64,000 nucleotides of DNA from Aeoliella sp052161615 (GCF_052161615.1 NZ_CP197417.1:3658001-3722000), one strand, 5' to 3'; counted from the first letter of the stretch, positions 46,028 through 55,657 are shown. Notes: generated from the sequence alone by a model not told the origin. Numbers and translations are program-made.

Positions 46028-49000
46028 TTAACGGCCGCCGCGACCGCCGCCACGCCCACCTCGATCACCGCCGCCGCCTCGGCCACCACCGCCTGGACCT
46101 CCGCGGCCGCCGCCCTGTTCCATGCGTTGACGCATTTCCTGGAATCGGCGGATCATTTCTTCGCGTTGGCGGGCTTGATCGCCACCACCCTCACGGCCTT
46201 GCTGTTGACCGGCGTTCTGCTGCGTGGTGGTTGTGACGGCTTGCTCGCCAAGGATGTTGCCAAGGGCTTCTTTGATGGCGTTGGTGTTGCTGTACTTGAG
46301 CGACACGATCTGCGTTGACTGAGCGCTGTCGAGCTGCTCGGTGTCGAGCTGGGCGACTAAGGCTTTCACTTGATTGAATAGTTCGTCCGGAGCGCGGACC
46401 ACTAGGCTGTTGCTGCGGGTGTCGACGGTGACCGACATCTTCGCGGGCTCTTGCGCCGCGGCGTTATCGCCCCCTGGTCCGCCTTGACGAAGCATCTTCA
46501 TGAAGTCTTCAGGCGAGGGCTGGCCACCAGCCCCACCTTCGATGCGATCGGCGTAGAGGCTCTTTACCACGTCGGCAACGGTGGCAGCCGAGGTGTTGTT
46601 CACTTGGATCATTCGCGGCAGGCCACCGGCTTCGATGTCGGTGGGGCCGATGCGCTGGTCGATCACCTGCAGTAGGCGAAACACTTGGTCGATGTCGTCA
46701 GGGCGTGCGTAGACGATCAGCATGTTCAGCCGGGCGTCGGTCACGATGTCGACTCCAGCGGCGGAGAAGCCAGTCGCGGCACCCGAGCCACCAAGGCCGA
46801 GTAGGTCGCCCATCAAACCACCACCGATGTCGCCGAGCGCGGCGTCGGCGATACCACCCATGAGGCTGTCGCCACCGGTTCCGCCCGACGCACCGAACAC
46901 TTCGCCAAGAATCGCCGCGGCGGTCGCAGCCTTGGCATGCTTGAGATAGAACACAGCGTACTCGCGGCCGCTGGTGGTCGCCGTGGTGGATGCTTCGAGC
47001 AAACGTTCGAAGGCATCGAGCGCTTCGAGATCGTCCGAGGCAATCAACAGGCCGCTAGGGCCGGGGGCAACCAGAATCGGCGATCCCGGCTTGGCCTTGG
47101 TCGTAGGGACGGTTTCTTCGGTCGCAGGTGTGTTGTCCGTTGCTGGGGCTTCAGCTGCTGGCTCGGTAACGGGTGCCGCGAGTTCATCCGTCTCCGGTGC
47201 TGCCTGGGCGGGATCGGCTACCGCGACGACGGAACCTTCCGATTGGCCAGCGAAGACGGCGGGCGTCGCACGAATGCGGCGCTGCGTGTTCGCACCACGG
47301 TCGCTCGGCACGGGCTGGTCGATTTCCTCTTCTTCTGGCGCGCCGAATCGGAACATGCCTTCGACGTCGAGACCTTCCTCGGGCGCGGCGGTATCAGGCG
47401 AGTCCTGCTCGGCCGGACGGTAAGAGCGGATCGCCACGGCTGGCGAGACCATCTTGATGGGATTCGAACGGAGCGTGGGCCAAATCTGGCCGAGCTGATC
47501 GAGTGCCGAGCGAGCCTCGGACGACGTGAGCGGCAGCAAACGGACGTTACCACGGTCGGTAGCCGCGTAGTCGGCGTCGCCCGATTCGCCCATTTGATTG
47601 AGGAGCGCGCGGATTTGTTCGATCTGCGATTTGCTACCGCGGACCATCAGGCTGCGACTCGACAAGTCAGCATCGACAATCGGAGCACGCGGGTTGGCTC
47701 CCTCGCCGGTGGTGATGCCGAATAACTTGTTGATCGACAGCAGCGCGAGTTGGGGCTCGACGGAGCTGAGCGGGATCACCTCGATCATCCGCGCATCTTC
47801 TTGCATCTGGCCGAGCGTCGCGCGGATCGTGTTGTGGTTGCGCGACGTGGCAAGCGCCACAAGATTGCCCGTTGCGGGGTCAATGGTGAGGCGTGTACCA
47901 GGCTCGTCGGCAAGCAGCGTTTGCAGCACAAGAAGTGTCGCATCGGGGTCGGCTTGGCTGACGGGGTAGACTTCAAGTTGGAGCTGATCCAGCGGACCAC
48001 CCCCTGCCCCGGGGACATCAACCAGCTTGAGCACTTCCTCCAAGCGGCGAATCATCTCGGGCGTACCGAACGCGAGCAGACGGCTACCGCTGCTAGTGTC
48101 GACCGCAAGACGCAACGTTCCGTCGGCGGTGGCAAATTGATCGATCGGAATGTTGAGCATCTGACGGAGCACGGGAAGCACCGCGCTCGCCGAAGCGTAT
48201 TGGAGGTCGTACGGCTTGATGTCACCCGTCTTCAGCGACTCGGGATCTTCGATCGCTTCGATTACTTTGCGAATCGCTCGAATGCGCCCGGCAGTTTCGG
48301 TGACTTGCAGCATCCCAGCACGCGGTAGCACCACGACGGCACCTTGCGGGCCAACCATCCGGCTCACTTCTTCCGAAGCGGCCTCGGGGGTCATGTTGCG
48401 AACATGAAACAACACGCGGACGAGCTCGTACTCGCCATGCTTGTCGAGTTCGTCCAGCGGAATGTCGGTCACCAGATTGGGCGGAATGCCATCTTCGAGG
48501 TTTACCAGCACCAGCATCCGCTCGCGGCGTACTAGCGTATAACCTTTGGTCAGCAATACGCTGTTAAGCACGTCGAGCGCTTCGGCCGGCGTATAGCTGC
48601 GGCTGTCGGTGTAGTTGAACGTTCCGGAGGGAGGCGACTCAAGCACCAGCGACAGGTCCGATTGCTCGGCGAACCAGTCGAGCACGTCCTGCCACGGTTG
48701 GTACCGGAAGTTGAACGACAGCTTGCCGTCGGCGTCGGCTTTCGGGAACGTGCTAATGTCGGCGGTCGAAGGCGCTGGCTCGGATCGTGACGATTCGCCA
48801 CGACTTGAAGAGCCGCGCGAAGGACCGTCTTCCTCATCGTCCGAACGACGCGAAGGACCGCCGAAGCTAGGACGCTCGCCACGGCCCCCGAAGCTGGGAC
48901 GTTCGCCCGCTTCGCGACCACCGAACCGGCTGCCGAAACCACCGCGTTCGCGCGAGCTTCCTGGTCCCCGATCTTCTGTCTCTTCGCGATCGTCGTCGGA

Positions 49001-49624
49001 TTCTTGGTCTGCAGCTTGTTCACTTCCTTCAGCCGGCGCCGCTTCGGCGTCGGGCTTGGTCTCGTCGGCAGCGGAATCCTCCATCTGGGGCTCGGCAGTG
49101 CCCTCGGGGATCGCCTCGCCGTCGGAGCTGGCTTCGGTAGTCGCGGAGTTCTCCGCGGCGGGTTGCTCGTCCGTGGGTACGGCCTCAGAGGTTGGCTGCG
49201 GGGCTGCAGCCGGGGCTTCGCCGAGCGGTTCGTAGAACTCGTTGGGCTTGGTCGCCGCAAGGGTATTTAGCGAGTCGATCTGGGCGTCGCTCAGGATGAT
49301 GGCCATCTGACGCTGCGACTCGGCACGGAGGGGGCGGAGCTTCTCGCTGCGCTCTTCGGGCGAGAGGTCGCGGACCTGGGCGGCCACGGCCAGCGCGGCG
49401 GCTTCGCGGGAGTCGAGCAGGTCCAGCAGCTTCTGCTCTTGGTCGTCCGTCAGCTTCAGCGTCGCGGTAGACGACGGCTCGGTCGCCAGAGCCAAGAGAC
49501 CAACGAACTCCGCCTCGGCTGCCAGTAGCGGGCTGGCGATTGCCAGGCAGAGCGTGGCTACACAGGGGAGCGTCCAGCTCCGTACGCGGGCGAAGGTTGA
49601 GATCGTCGACATCGAAGCGGGCAT
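46028..49624 (-). CDS. Large exported protein with secretin N-domains (GspD-like) and Gly/Arg-rich tail
   Basis: About 1198 residues. A signal peptide is followed by a helical domain ending in a low-complexity Glu/Ala/Ser/Arg segment (about 110-280), then repeated secretin N0/N1-type domains (DVLDWFAEQSDLSLVLESPP; YELVRVLFHVRNMTPEAASEE; VIPLSSVEPQLALLSINKLF; YAVFYLKHAKAATAAAILGE; RMIQVNNTSAATVADVVKSL; QIVSLKYSNTNAIKEALGNI). The secretin barrel (pore) domain is missing: the chain ends in Gly/Arg repeats. Such N-domains bind periplasmic partners. It is not a normal GspD pore; a scaffold role is inferred. Confidence 0.8.
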   Translation of the reverse strand: MPASMSTISTFARVRSWTLPCVATLCLAIASPLLAAEAEFVGLLALATEPSSTATLKLTDDQEQKLLDLLDSREAAALAVAAQVRDLSPEERSEKLRPLRAESQRQMAIILSDAQIDSLNTLAATKPNEFYEPLGEAPAAAPQPTSEAVPTDEQPAAENSATTEASSDGEAIPEGTAEPQMEDSAADETKPDAEAAPAEGSEQAADQESDDDREETEDRGPGSSRERGGFGSRFGGREAGERPSFGGRGERPSFGGPSRRSDDEEDGPSRGSSSRGESSRSEPAPSTADISTFPKADADGKLSFNFRYQPWQDVLDWFAEQSDLSLVLESPPSGTFNYTDSRSYTPAEALDVLNSVLLTKGYTLVRRERMLVLVNLEDGIPPNLVTDIPLDELDKHGEYELVRVLFHVRNMTPEAASEEVSRMVGPQGAVVVLPRAGMLQVTETAGRIRAIRKVIEAIEDPESLKTGDIKPYDLQYASASAVLPVLRQMLNIPIDQFATADGTLRLAVDTSSGSRLLAFGTPEMIRRLEEVLKLVDVPGAGGGPLDQLQLEVYPVSQADPDATLLVLQTLLADEPGTRLTIDPATGNLVALATSRNHNTIRATLGQMQEDARMIEVIPLSSVEPQLALLSINKLFGITTGEGANPRAPIVDADLSSRSLMVRGSKSQIEQIRALLNQMGESGDADYAATDRGNVRLLPLTSSEARSALDQLGQIWPTLRSNPIKMVSPAVAIRSYRPAEQDSPDTAAPEEGLDVEGMFRFGAPEEEEIDQPVPSDRGANTQRRIRATPAVFAGQSEGSVVAVADPAQAAPETDELAAPVTEPAAEAPATDNTPATEETVPTTKAKPGSPILVAPGPSGLLIASDDLEALDAFERLLEASTTATTSGREYAVFYLKHAKAATAAAILGEVFGASGGTGGDSLMGGIADAALGDIGGGLMGDLLGLGGSGAATGFSAAGVDIVTDARLNMLIVYARPDDIDQVFRLLQVIDQRIGPTDIEAGGLPRMIQVNNTSAATVADVVKSLYADRIEGGAGGQPSPEDFMKMLRQGGPGGDNAAAQEPAKMSVTVDTRSNSLVVRAPDELFNQVKALVAQLDTEQLDSAQSTQIVSLKYSNTNAIKEALGNILGEQAVTTTTQQNAGQQQGREGGGDQARQREEMIRRFQEMRQRMEQGGGRGGPGGGGRGGGGDRGGRGGGRGGR

Positions 49625-50066
49625 ATTACAAATGTGTCCGGGGAGAGGAATCGGCGCGAGGTTTGCGAACCTAAGCACCGACCAGATAGCGATTTAAGGC
49701 GGGAAGAGCGTTGAGGGCGGGATTACTCCATGATAGGCAGACCCCGGCGCTCTCGCCACCGGTTTTGCGGTGCTCCGGGCGGTTTCGGTTTCAAGCGGTC
49801 CGTCGGCATTTGCCGAAGTTGGCCGGGGTGGTTACGTGTCGAGCTGGGAAAGTTGGCGAAAAACGACCTGGAAACATGGATCATCTGGGTAACTTTTGAC
49901 GATATACCAATACAATCACGTTCGAGCCGGGCACCGATGCCCAGCCCAAACGGGGAGTGCGGCCCGCGAAATCCTTCGCACCGCCCTCACAGCGTGTGCC
50001 AAGGACGCCAGCGCGCTACCCACCAAGAGTAGTAACCCCGCCAGAGTGTCCTCGGTGTCGCCAATC
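49625..50066. other. Divergent intergenic region
   Basis: About 440 bases between the secretin-like gene (minus) and the RNase H-like gene (plus). It must carry both promoters. An in-frame stretch upstream of 50067 is open back to 49896, but its residues do not look like a domain. No RNA gene is seen. Confidence 0.45.
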
Positions 50067-50639
50067 ATGACCGCCCGCCCAGAATACCTGTTATTCACCG
50101 AAGCCCTGCGCCATGCGTCGGGCCAATATCTTTGGCGATTCCTGCTGCTGCGAGCTGGCAGCCACGAAACCATCACCGCCAGCGACCTCGTCACCGAGGA
50201 TTCGGCTAACCGCAGCGAGCTCTTGGCGGTTGTCCGCGGCCTGGAAGCCATCGACGGCCCCGCCTCGGTGCGGCTGTTTACCAGCAGCGACGCCATCCGC
50301 CATGGGTTCGCTCGCGGACTCGCTCAGTGGAAAGGCCAGGAGTGGCATTGGGAGCGGTTTGGCCGCCGGGTGCCGATTCGCGACTGCGACCTCTGGCAGC
50401 GCGTCGACCACGTCCTGGCGTTCCACACCGTCGAGTCGCGATTGTGGGGCGAAGCCGATCACGTGTCGGACGAGCTCACTGCCGCACCGGCCGAAGAAGT
50501 CGCCGCACCAAATACCGCCAGCACGGAAACCAACACCCTGCGGTTCGACGAGCCGGAAGTGCTGGTCGTTCCCAAACCAAAACGCTCGAAGCGGCGCGTG
50601 GAGTCGCTTCGGGAACCAGCTTTGCTACCCGCGGGATGA
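50067..50639 (+). CDS. Degenerate RNase HI-like protein
   Basis: A 190-residue protein with the RNase HI fold pattern: YLLFTEALRHASGQYLWRF (first strands), TEDSANRSELLAVVRGLEAI, VRLFTSSDAIRHGF, WKGQEWHWERFGRRVPIRDC, DLWQRVDHVLAFHTVESRLW and HVSDELTA. Of the four catalytic acids, Glu48 (SELLAV) and the last Asp (SDEL) are kept, the first Asp appears as Glu (FTEA) and Asp70 as Ser (FTSS). The DEDD core is thus broken, so cleavage of RNA in hybrids is doubtful; it may only bind nucleic acid. A basic tail (PKPKRSKRR) follows. Confidence 0.75.
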   Translation: MTARPEYLLFTEALRHASGQYLWRFLLLRAGSHETITASDLVTEDSANRSELLAVVRGLEAIDGPASVRLFTSSDAIRHGFARGLAQWKGQEWHWERFGRRVPIRDCDLWQRVDHVLAFHTVESRLWGEADHVSDELTAAPAEEVAAPNTASTETNTLRFDEPEVLVVPKPKRSKRRVESLREPALLPAG

Positions 50640-50673
50640 GAGAAGTGGTTGGGCTGGAGGAAAAGCCGGCACG

Positions 50674-50700
50674 ACCACGGCCCTTACGGGCCCCGCTCGC
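50674..50700 (-). repeat. GGCGAGCGGGGCCCGT dispersed repeat, copy 2
   Basis: ACCACGGCCCTTACGGGCCC then CGCTCGC, the inverted form of the element at 25653-25680. It lies between the RNase H-like gene and glgB and can form a hairpin around GGGCCC. Confidence 0.75.
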
Positions 50701-50754
50701 TGAAATCATTAAATTAGTAGTCACTAGAAACCTAACGCTTAACACCCCTCCGAT

Positions 50755-52983
50755 ATGCGTACTCAAGTTAGCTTGGATGCCGTCGCCCCGTTGGTGCATG
50801 GATATCACCAAAATCCGTTTGAAGTCCTCGGCCCACACGAAGTGACCGAGGATGGCCGCCGCGGCCTTGCGGTGCGAGCGTTCCTGCCGGGAACGCAGCA
50901 GGCCTGGTTGGTGGACGAGGCGCATGGTCGCCGGCGTCCGATGCGTCGTATTCATCCGTCGGGTCTGTACGAAGCCATCTGCCCCGCGCAAGATGGCAAC
51001 GGGCAGGACATCGCGCGAGGCAAGTATCACTTTCAAATGACCGACAAGCACGGTATCGAGAAAACCATGAAAGACCCCTACGCGTTCGAGCCGCTCCTGA
51101 CCGACTACGACCTGCACCTTCTCGGCGAGGGGAATCACTGGGACAGCTACAAGCGACTCGGTGCCCAGCTCCGTGAGATCGATGGCGTCAAAGGCGTCAA
51201 CTTCGCCGTATGGGCACCTAACGCCGAAGGCGTGAGCGTTGTGGGCGACTTCAACGAGTGGTCGACTACGTCGCATCCGATGCGGAAGCACATCCCCGGC
51301 GGCGTGTGGGAGCTGTTCGTGCCGGACATGGGTGTTGGCACGCTTTACAAGTTTGCCGTCAAGCAACTGGGTGGCCGCGTTGTCGAGAAGTGCGATCCCT
51401 ATGGGTTCGCCGCCGAGGTACCGCCGCGGACCGCGAATATCGTGACGGACCTCAATTCGTACACCTGGCAGGACAGCGACTGGCTTGCCGAGCGCGAGAA
51501 GCGCAATGGTCTCGACGCGCCGATGTCGATCTACGAGGTTCACCTCGGTAGTTGGCAACGCGACCCGGCGGACCCCGATCGTTGGTTGAGCTACCAAGAG
51601 CTTGCCCCCAAGTTGGTCGAATACTGCCAGCGGATGGGTTACACGCACATCGAGCTGATGCCGGTGAGCGAGCATCCCTTCACCGGCAGCTGGGGTTACC
51701 AACCCGTCGGCATGTTCGCCGCGACGAGCCGGTATGGTTCGCCACAGGACCTGATGTTCCTGATCGACCAATTCCACCAAGCGGGCATTGGCGTGTTCAT
51801 CGACTGGGTGCCTGCCCACTTCCCCAAAGACGATCACGGCCTGCGTCAATTCGATGGCAGCGCCCTGTACGAGCACGAGGATCCTCGCAAGGGCGAGCAT
51901 CCCGACTGGGGGACCATGATTTACAACTACGGCCGGAACGAGGTTCGGAACTTCCTGATCTCGAACGCCCTGTTCTGGCTCGACAAGTACCACATCGATG
52001 GGCTGCGCGTCGACGCGGTAGCATCGATGCTGTACCTGGACTACAGCCGCGAGAGTGGCGAGTGGGTTCCCAACATGTTTGGTGGCCGCGAGAACCTCGA
52101 GGCGATCGACTTCCTCAAGAAGTTCAACGAAGAGTGCCACCTGCAACACCCCGGCACGCTGACCATTGCCGAAGAATCGACCGCTTGGCAAGGCGTTTCG
52201 CGACCGACCTACTTGGGCGGTCTTGGCTTCAGCCTGAAGTGGAACATGGGCTGGATGAACGACACGCTGCGGTACATCCGCCACGAGCCAATTCATCGCA
52301 AGTACCACCACGACGAACTCACCTTCTCGCTGATCTACGCGTTCACCGAGAACTTCGTGCTCCCATTCTCGCACGACGAAGTGGTGCACGGAAAAGGCTC
52401 GATGCTCGACCAGATGCCGGGCGATATGTGGCAACGCTTCGCCAATCTTCGGTGCTTGTACGGCTACATGTGGGCTCACCCCGGAAAGAAGCTGACGTTC
52501 ATGGGTAGCGAGTTCGGCCAGTGGAACGAGTGGAACTGCAACGCGTCGCTGCAATGGGATTTGCTCGAATGGGAGTCGCACCAAGGTCTGCAAAACTACG
52601 TGGCGCACCTCAACAACCTTTACACCAGCGAGCCGGCTCTGCACGAGGTGGACTTCGACGGTGCGGGTTTTGAATGGGTCGATTGCCACGACCATGAAGC
52701 GAGCACCCTGGCGTTCCTGCGCAAGGCGAAGGATCCTAAGGACTTCGTGCTAGTGTGCATCAACTTCACGCCGGTCCCGCGTCAGGGCTACAAGATTGGC
52801 GTGCCCGAGGCGTGCTGGTACGAAGAGATCAGCAACAGCGACTCGGCTTACTTCGGCGGCGGCAACGTCGGCAACGACGGCGGTATCCTCGCCTCGAACA
52901 ACGAAAGCCACGGCCGCCCCGCGTCGATGGAAGTCACCCTGCCCCCGCTGGGCACCGTGATCTTCAAACCCCGCCGCGATTAG
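50755..52983 (+). CDS. glgB: 1,4-alpha-glucan branching enzyme
   Basis: A 742-residue GH13 enzyme that makes alpha-1,6 branches in glycogen. A first CBM48-like domain (HQNPFEVLGPHEV) and a second (GVNFAVWAPNAEGVSVVGDFN) precede the barrel. Catalytic residues are the Asp in GLRVDAVASMLYLDYSR (nucleophile), the Glu in TIAEEST (acid) and the Asp in FSHDEVVHGKGS. EVHLGSW and HIELMPVSEHPF are typical. The full length includes the extra N-terminal domain seen in E. coli GlgB. No other glg gene is adjacent. Confidence 0.95.
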   Translation: MRTQVSLDAVAPLVHGYHQNPFEVLGPHEVTEDGRRGLAVRAFLPGTQQAWLVDEAHGRRRPMRRIHPSGLYEAICPAQDGNGQDIARGKYHFQMTDKHGIEKTMKDPYAFEPLLTDYDLHLLGEGNHWDSYKRLGAQLREIDGVKGVNFAVWAPNAEGVSVVGDFNEWSTTSHPMRKHIPGGVWELFVPDMGVGTLYKFAVKQLGGRVVEKCDPYGFAAEVPPRTANIVTDLNSYTWQDSDWLAEREKRNGLDAPMSIYEVHLGSWQRDPADPDRWLSYQELAPKLVEYCQRMGYTHIELMPVSEHPFTGSWGYQPVGMFAATSRYGSPQDLMFLIDQFHQAGIGVFIDWVPAHFPKDDHGLRQFDGSALYEHEDPRKGEHPDWGTMIYNYGRNEVRNFLISNALFWLDKYHIDGLRVDAVASMLYLDYSRESGEWVPNMFGGRENLEAIDFLKKFNEECHLQHPGTLTIAEESTAWQGVSRPTYLGGLGFSLKWNMGWMNDTLRYIRHEPIHRKYHHDELTFSLIYAFTENFVLPFSHDEVVHGKGSMLDQMPGDMWQRFANLRCLYGYMWAHPGKKLTFMGSEFGQWNEWNCNASLQWDLLEWESHQGLQNYVAHLNNLYTSEPALHEVDFDGAGFEWVDCHDHEASTLAFLRKAKDPKDFVLVCINFTPVPRQGYKIGVPEACWYEEISNSDSAYFGGGNVGNDGGILASNNESHGRPASMEVTLPPLGTVIFKPRRD

Positions 52984-53009
52984 TAACGAAGCAAACTCAT
53001 CCACCTCAG

Positions 53010-53029
53010 CCCGCGGCGGAAGCCGCGGG
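53010..53029. terminator. GC-rich hairpin between convergent genes
   Basis: CCCGCGGC (53010-53017), loop GGAA, GCCGCGGG (53022-53029), between the glgB stop and the convergent TPR gene. A run of G follows on the plus strand, not T. Confidence 0.6.
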
Positions 53030-53047
53030 TTGGGGGGGGGATGAATG

Positions 53048-54067
53048 TTATTTAGTGATTTGCACTTTCATCAGCGTCCTCGAACGATCAAACGCAGCAC
53101 TACAGCGGAGTGGCATGCCACTCCGGAGTCGGCGGATCGAATCATCTCGCTTCGCTCGCTCGTCTTGGGGCATGATGTCGAGAGCTCGTTCGTAGATGGC
53201 GACGGCCTCCCGAAAATCGCCAAGCTCCGCTTTCGCGGCAGCCAACAGCGTCAAATACCTCCATTCTGGGTCATGACTTTCCGCGCACAGCTCAGTGGCA
53301 AGCTTGTGGGCACGAACTCCATCTCGGATTGCATCTACGGGTGCTAACGCGAGTAAATAGGCAATCGACTCCTTCGCCTTCGAAGTCTCCGCTACCTCCA
53401 GCGACTGCTCGAATGCCTCCAGCGCGCGTGGGTAATTTTCCAACATCTGGTGGCAAGATCCTATCCAGCAATAAAGGCCAGCTAACTCTCGGTGATTCAA
53501 TTCAGTTGTCTTCAGTATCTCACTGAATCCATTCAGAGCCTTTGTATAGTCGCCAGCGTAGTAACAGGTGGCGGAGACGGACTTGAGACTGTAAGCCCAC
53601 CACTTCTTGCGATCTTCGTCAGTGGGATCTAGTCTCAAGCTATGTTCGAAGGCAGAAAGCGCGTCGTCGTACTCATGCAGGCTCTGATTGCAGCATCCGA
53701 TCCAAAACCACAACTCGGCCGACAGTTTACCGTCGTCCATTTCCAAGGCCGCTTCGAAATAGCCGAGAGCAAGCGAGTAGTCTTCTTCATCGTAATGCCG
53801 ATACCCCACCTGCATCATCGCCCTCACCCACCAAACCATGAGTTCGGGGCGATCGTTGCCGAGGTCCTGCGCCGTCTCAAAGGCCTCAATGGCTTCGTCG
53901 AACCTCCCTAGGCAAAAGTGACACGCCCCGATCCAGAACCAAGTGGACTCCGGCCGCTTCGCACGGCCGCTAGCAAGCGTCTCCGAAAAGTAAGCCAGTG
54001 CCTCTTGATATTCTCCCCGCTCGTAAGCGAGTGCACCTGCCGACTTCTTCTTGCCGCTTTCGGACAT
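53048..54067 (-). CDS. Tetratricopeptide-repeat protein
   Basis: A 339-residue cytosolic protein of about seven TPR units: GALAYERGEYQEALAYFSET, FWIGACHFCLGRFDEAIEAF, DEEDYSLALGYFEAALEM, FWIGCCNQSLHEYDDALSAF, CYYAGDYTKALNGFSEILK, CWIGSCHQMLENYPRALEAF and AKAELGDFREAVAIYERAL. TPRs are protein-binding scaffolds. No catalytic domain is fused. The last 20 residues are encoded partly by a perfect 18-bp palindrome (53107-53124) and look unlike the rest. Confidence 0.82.
   Translation of the reverse strand: MSESGKKKSAGALAYERGEYQEALAYFSETLASGRAKRPESTWFWIGACHFCLGRFDEAIEAFETAQDLGNDRPELMVWWVRAMMQVGYRHYDEEDYSLALGYFEAALEMDDGKLSAELWFWIGCCNQSLHEYDDALSAFEHSLRLDPTDEDRKKWWAYSLKSVSATCYYAGDYTKALNGFSEILKTTELNHRELAGLYCWIGSCHQMLENYPRALEAFEQSLEVAETSKAKESIAYLLALAPVDAIRDGVRAHKLATELCAESHDPEWRYLTLLAAAKAELGDFREAVAIYERALDIMPQDERAKRDDSIRRLRSGMPLRCSAAFDRSRTLMKVQITK
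53107..53124. repeat. Perfect 18-bp palindrome inside the TPR gene
   Basis: GGAGTGGCATGCCACTCC reads the same on both strands. It falls within the last 25 codons of the TPR gene, and so adds or changes its C-terminus, giving the residues SGMPLRC. Confidence 0.8.
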
Positions 54068-54302
54068 GGAACGACTCCGCCGTAAACTGGACGATCGCGC
54101 GGCAACGGACTGGATTGATACAGAGCTCTAATTGCAGCTACTACCTACCAACTTACAGGGGCGACTAGTGGGATGCCACACTTGATCGATGAAGACTCCA
54201 TACAACCTGTGACGGCCCTCAACTTTACGATGATGGGGCGCTTCCAGCAGAGCTGCATCTCCTAGACCGGCGACAAGCGTGAACAAGAGGGGCAAGCGCC
54301 TG

Positions 54303-54713
54303 CTACGGATTCACGACACCCCACGCATACACCACCACGAACAGCACGAAAAAGACTGTCAGCAGGTGGTATCCCGCGGTGAGCCACCACTTGGTGAGGT
54401 GTGGCTTCACGTCCAAGACGCCCTGGAGCCCCAAGCGAATGCCCCAGAAGGCGAGACCGTACGCGCACACAGCGCGGGCGAGGAGCGAGCCGCTCGCAAG
54501 TTCGTCGTGGCACACGATGCAGATGAGGCCCAGGCTCACGATACCAAGCACCACGTAGCCGCCGTAGACCCAGTACATTTGGCGAACCAGTCTTGGCAGC
54601 ACCGCGAAGGTTTCCCGCCAGTTGAGTTGCACCGGCACCAGCGCGCTGGCCACCAAGACGCAAAGCTGCGCGATGCCCGCGAAGAAGATGGCGCTTGAGA
54701 GATTGAAGTCCAT
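54303..54713 (-). CDS. Small four-helix membrane protein
   Basis: A 136-residue protein with four membrane segments (AIFFAGIAQLCVLVASALV, MYWVYGGYVVLGIVSLGLIC, AVCAYGLAFWGIRLGLQGVL, LLTVFFVLFVVVYAWGVV). I do not know the family. It lies 32 bases after the MBOAT-like gene stop on the same strand, and probably forms an operon with it. Aromatic-rich helices and conserved-looking W/H residues suggest a partner in lipid acylation; that is inference. Confidence 0.72.
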   Translation of the reverse strand: MDFNLSSAIFFAGIAQLCVLVASALVPVQLNWRETFAVLPRLVRQMYWVYGGYVVLGIVSLGLICIVCHDELASGSLLARAVCAYGLAFWGIRLGLQGVLDVKPHLTKWWLTAGYHLLTVFFVLFVVVYAWGVVNP

Positions 54714-54745
54714 GGCGAAGCTCGTAGGCTAGCGGGAGTCCAGTG

Positions 54746-55657
54746 CTAGGCAGCACCAAGTGCCTGCATGAATGGATAGATGATGTTGTTCACGAAGTAC
54801 GCGTGAAACAACAGCGGTGCGGGGAGGGCGATCACTAGCGCGGCGAACATTCGTCCCCGCCAACCTCGCCCTAATCCAAGACGCTTGCCGATCGTCGAAC
54901 GTTCGGAAAACATTCCGACGGGCTGCAAGAGAAAGTAGAGTGTGGGCAGCCCATACCCACCGCCGGCTGGTAGGGAAATCACGATGTCGTGAACCACGCC
55001 ACTGAACACAAAGCCGGCAAGGATACCCCAACGCGGCCCCACCCAGCGAGTGAATGGCCGGAACAGGAATCGGTGGGCGAGATCACGAAATGCCGTGTTC
55101 CAGCGCCTGCCCCAGAAGTCGCTGATGCCGGTGCTGAGGATCGGCCAGTCCATGAGCGGGTCGGCCTTCACCCCTTGCGATCGCCAGAAGCAACTGAGGA
55201 GATGAAACGAGCCGAAGTGCAGCAGGAAGACGAGCCCCACCATCCCCGCCCATCCGAGCAGAAGTGTCGAAGTGGCAGGCAGCAAGTGATGCGCGGTAAA
55301 GAACAGGATGCCACCGAACAGAAACTTAGCCGCGGCGAATAGCCATTCGCCGACTGTAGGCCGCTGAACTTCAGAGCTTGGCGCGGTTAGAAACGCCCGA
55401 GCGTCGAGGCCAGGCCACGCGACTAAAAACGCGAGATGCCTGAGTGGTGTAGCACCCGGCGCGGGAGTTCGTCGCCAAGTGAGCCACTTGAGGCACGCGA
55501 AGAGCGTCACCGCGAGTGCCCACATCAGAGCCCATCGCGGCCAGTCGCCGGGGACCGCAAACCACACCACCGGCGGTAACAGGAGCAGTGGCCACCAGCC
55601 ACGCAGGGGAGCTATGTCGGTGGAGGCGGCTTGCAAGCTCAGTCCTCCTTCAACCAT
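54746..55657 (-). CDS. Wax synthase/MBOAT-like membrane acyltransferase
   Basis: A 303-residue protein with about eight membrane helices. The segment STGISDFWGRRWNTAFRDLA has the F-W-x-R-R-W-N motif of wax synthases and DGAT1-type MBOAT enzymes, and the later FSGVVHDIV supplies the conserved membrane His. These enzymes move a fatty acyl group from acyl-CoA to an alcohol or similar acceptor. The product (wax ester, or a modified lipid or polysaccharide) cannot be told. The small membrane gene after it probably belongs with it. Confidence 0.82.
   Translation of the reverse strand: MVEGGLSLQAASTDIAPLRGWWPLLLLPPVVWFAVPGDWPRWALMWALAVTLFACLKWLTWRRTPAPGATPLRHLAFLVAWPGLDARAFLTAPSSEVQRPTVGEWLFAAAKFLFGGILFFTAHHLLPATSTLLLGWAGMVGLVFLLHFGSFHLLSCFWRSQGVKADPLMDWPILSTGISDFWGRRWNTAFRDLAHRFLFRPFTRWVGPRWGILAGFVFSGVVHDIVISLPAGGGYGLPTLYFLLQPVGMFSERSTIGKRLGLGRGWRGRMFAALVIALPAPLLFHAYFVNNIIYPFMQALGAA

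Noticed and set aside
48615..49235. Plus-strand Ser-rich open frame
   Set aside because: It is the shadow of the low-complexity segment of the secretin-N-domain gene.
49896..50066. N-terminal extension of the RNase H-like protein
   Set aside because: The extra 57 residues show no domain and the fold begins right after ATG 50067.
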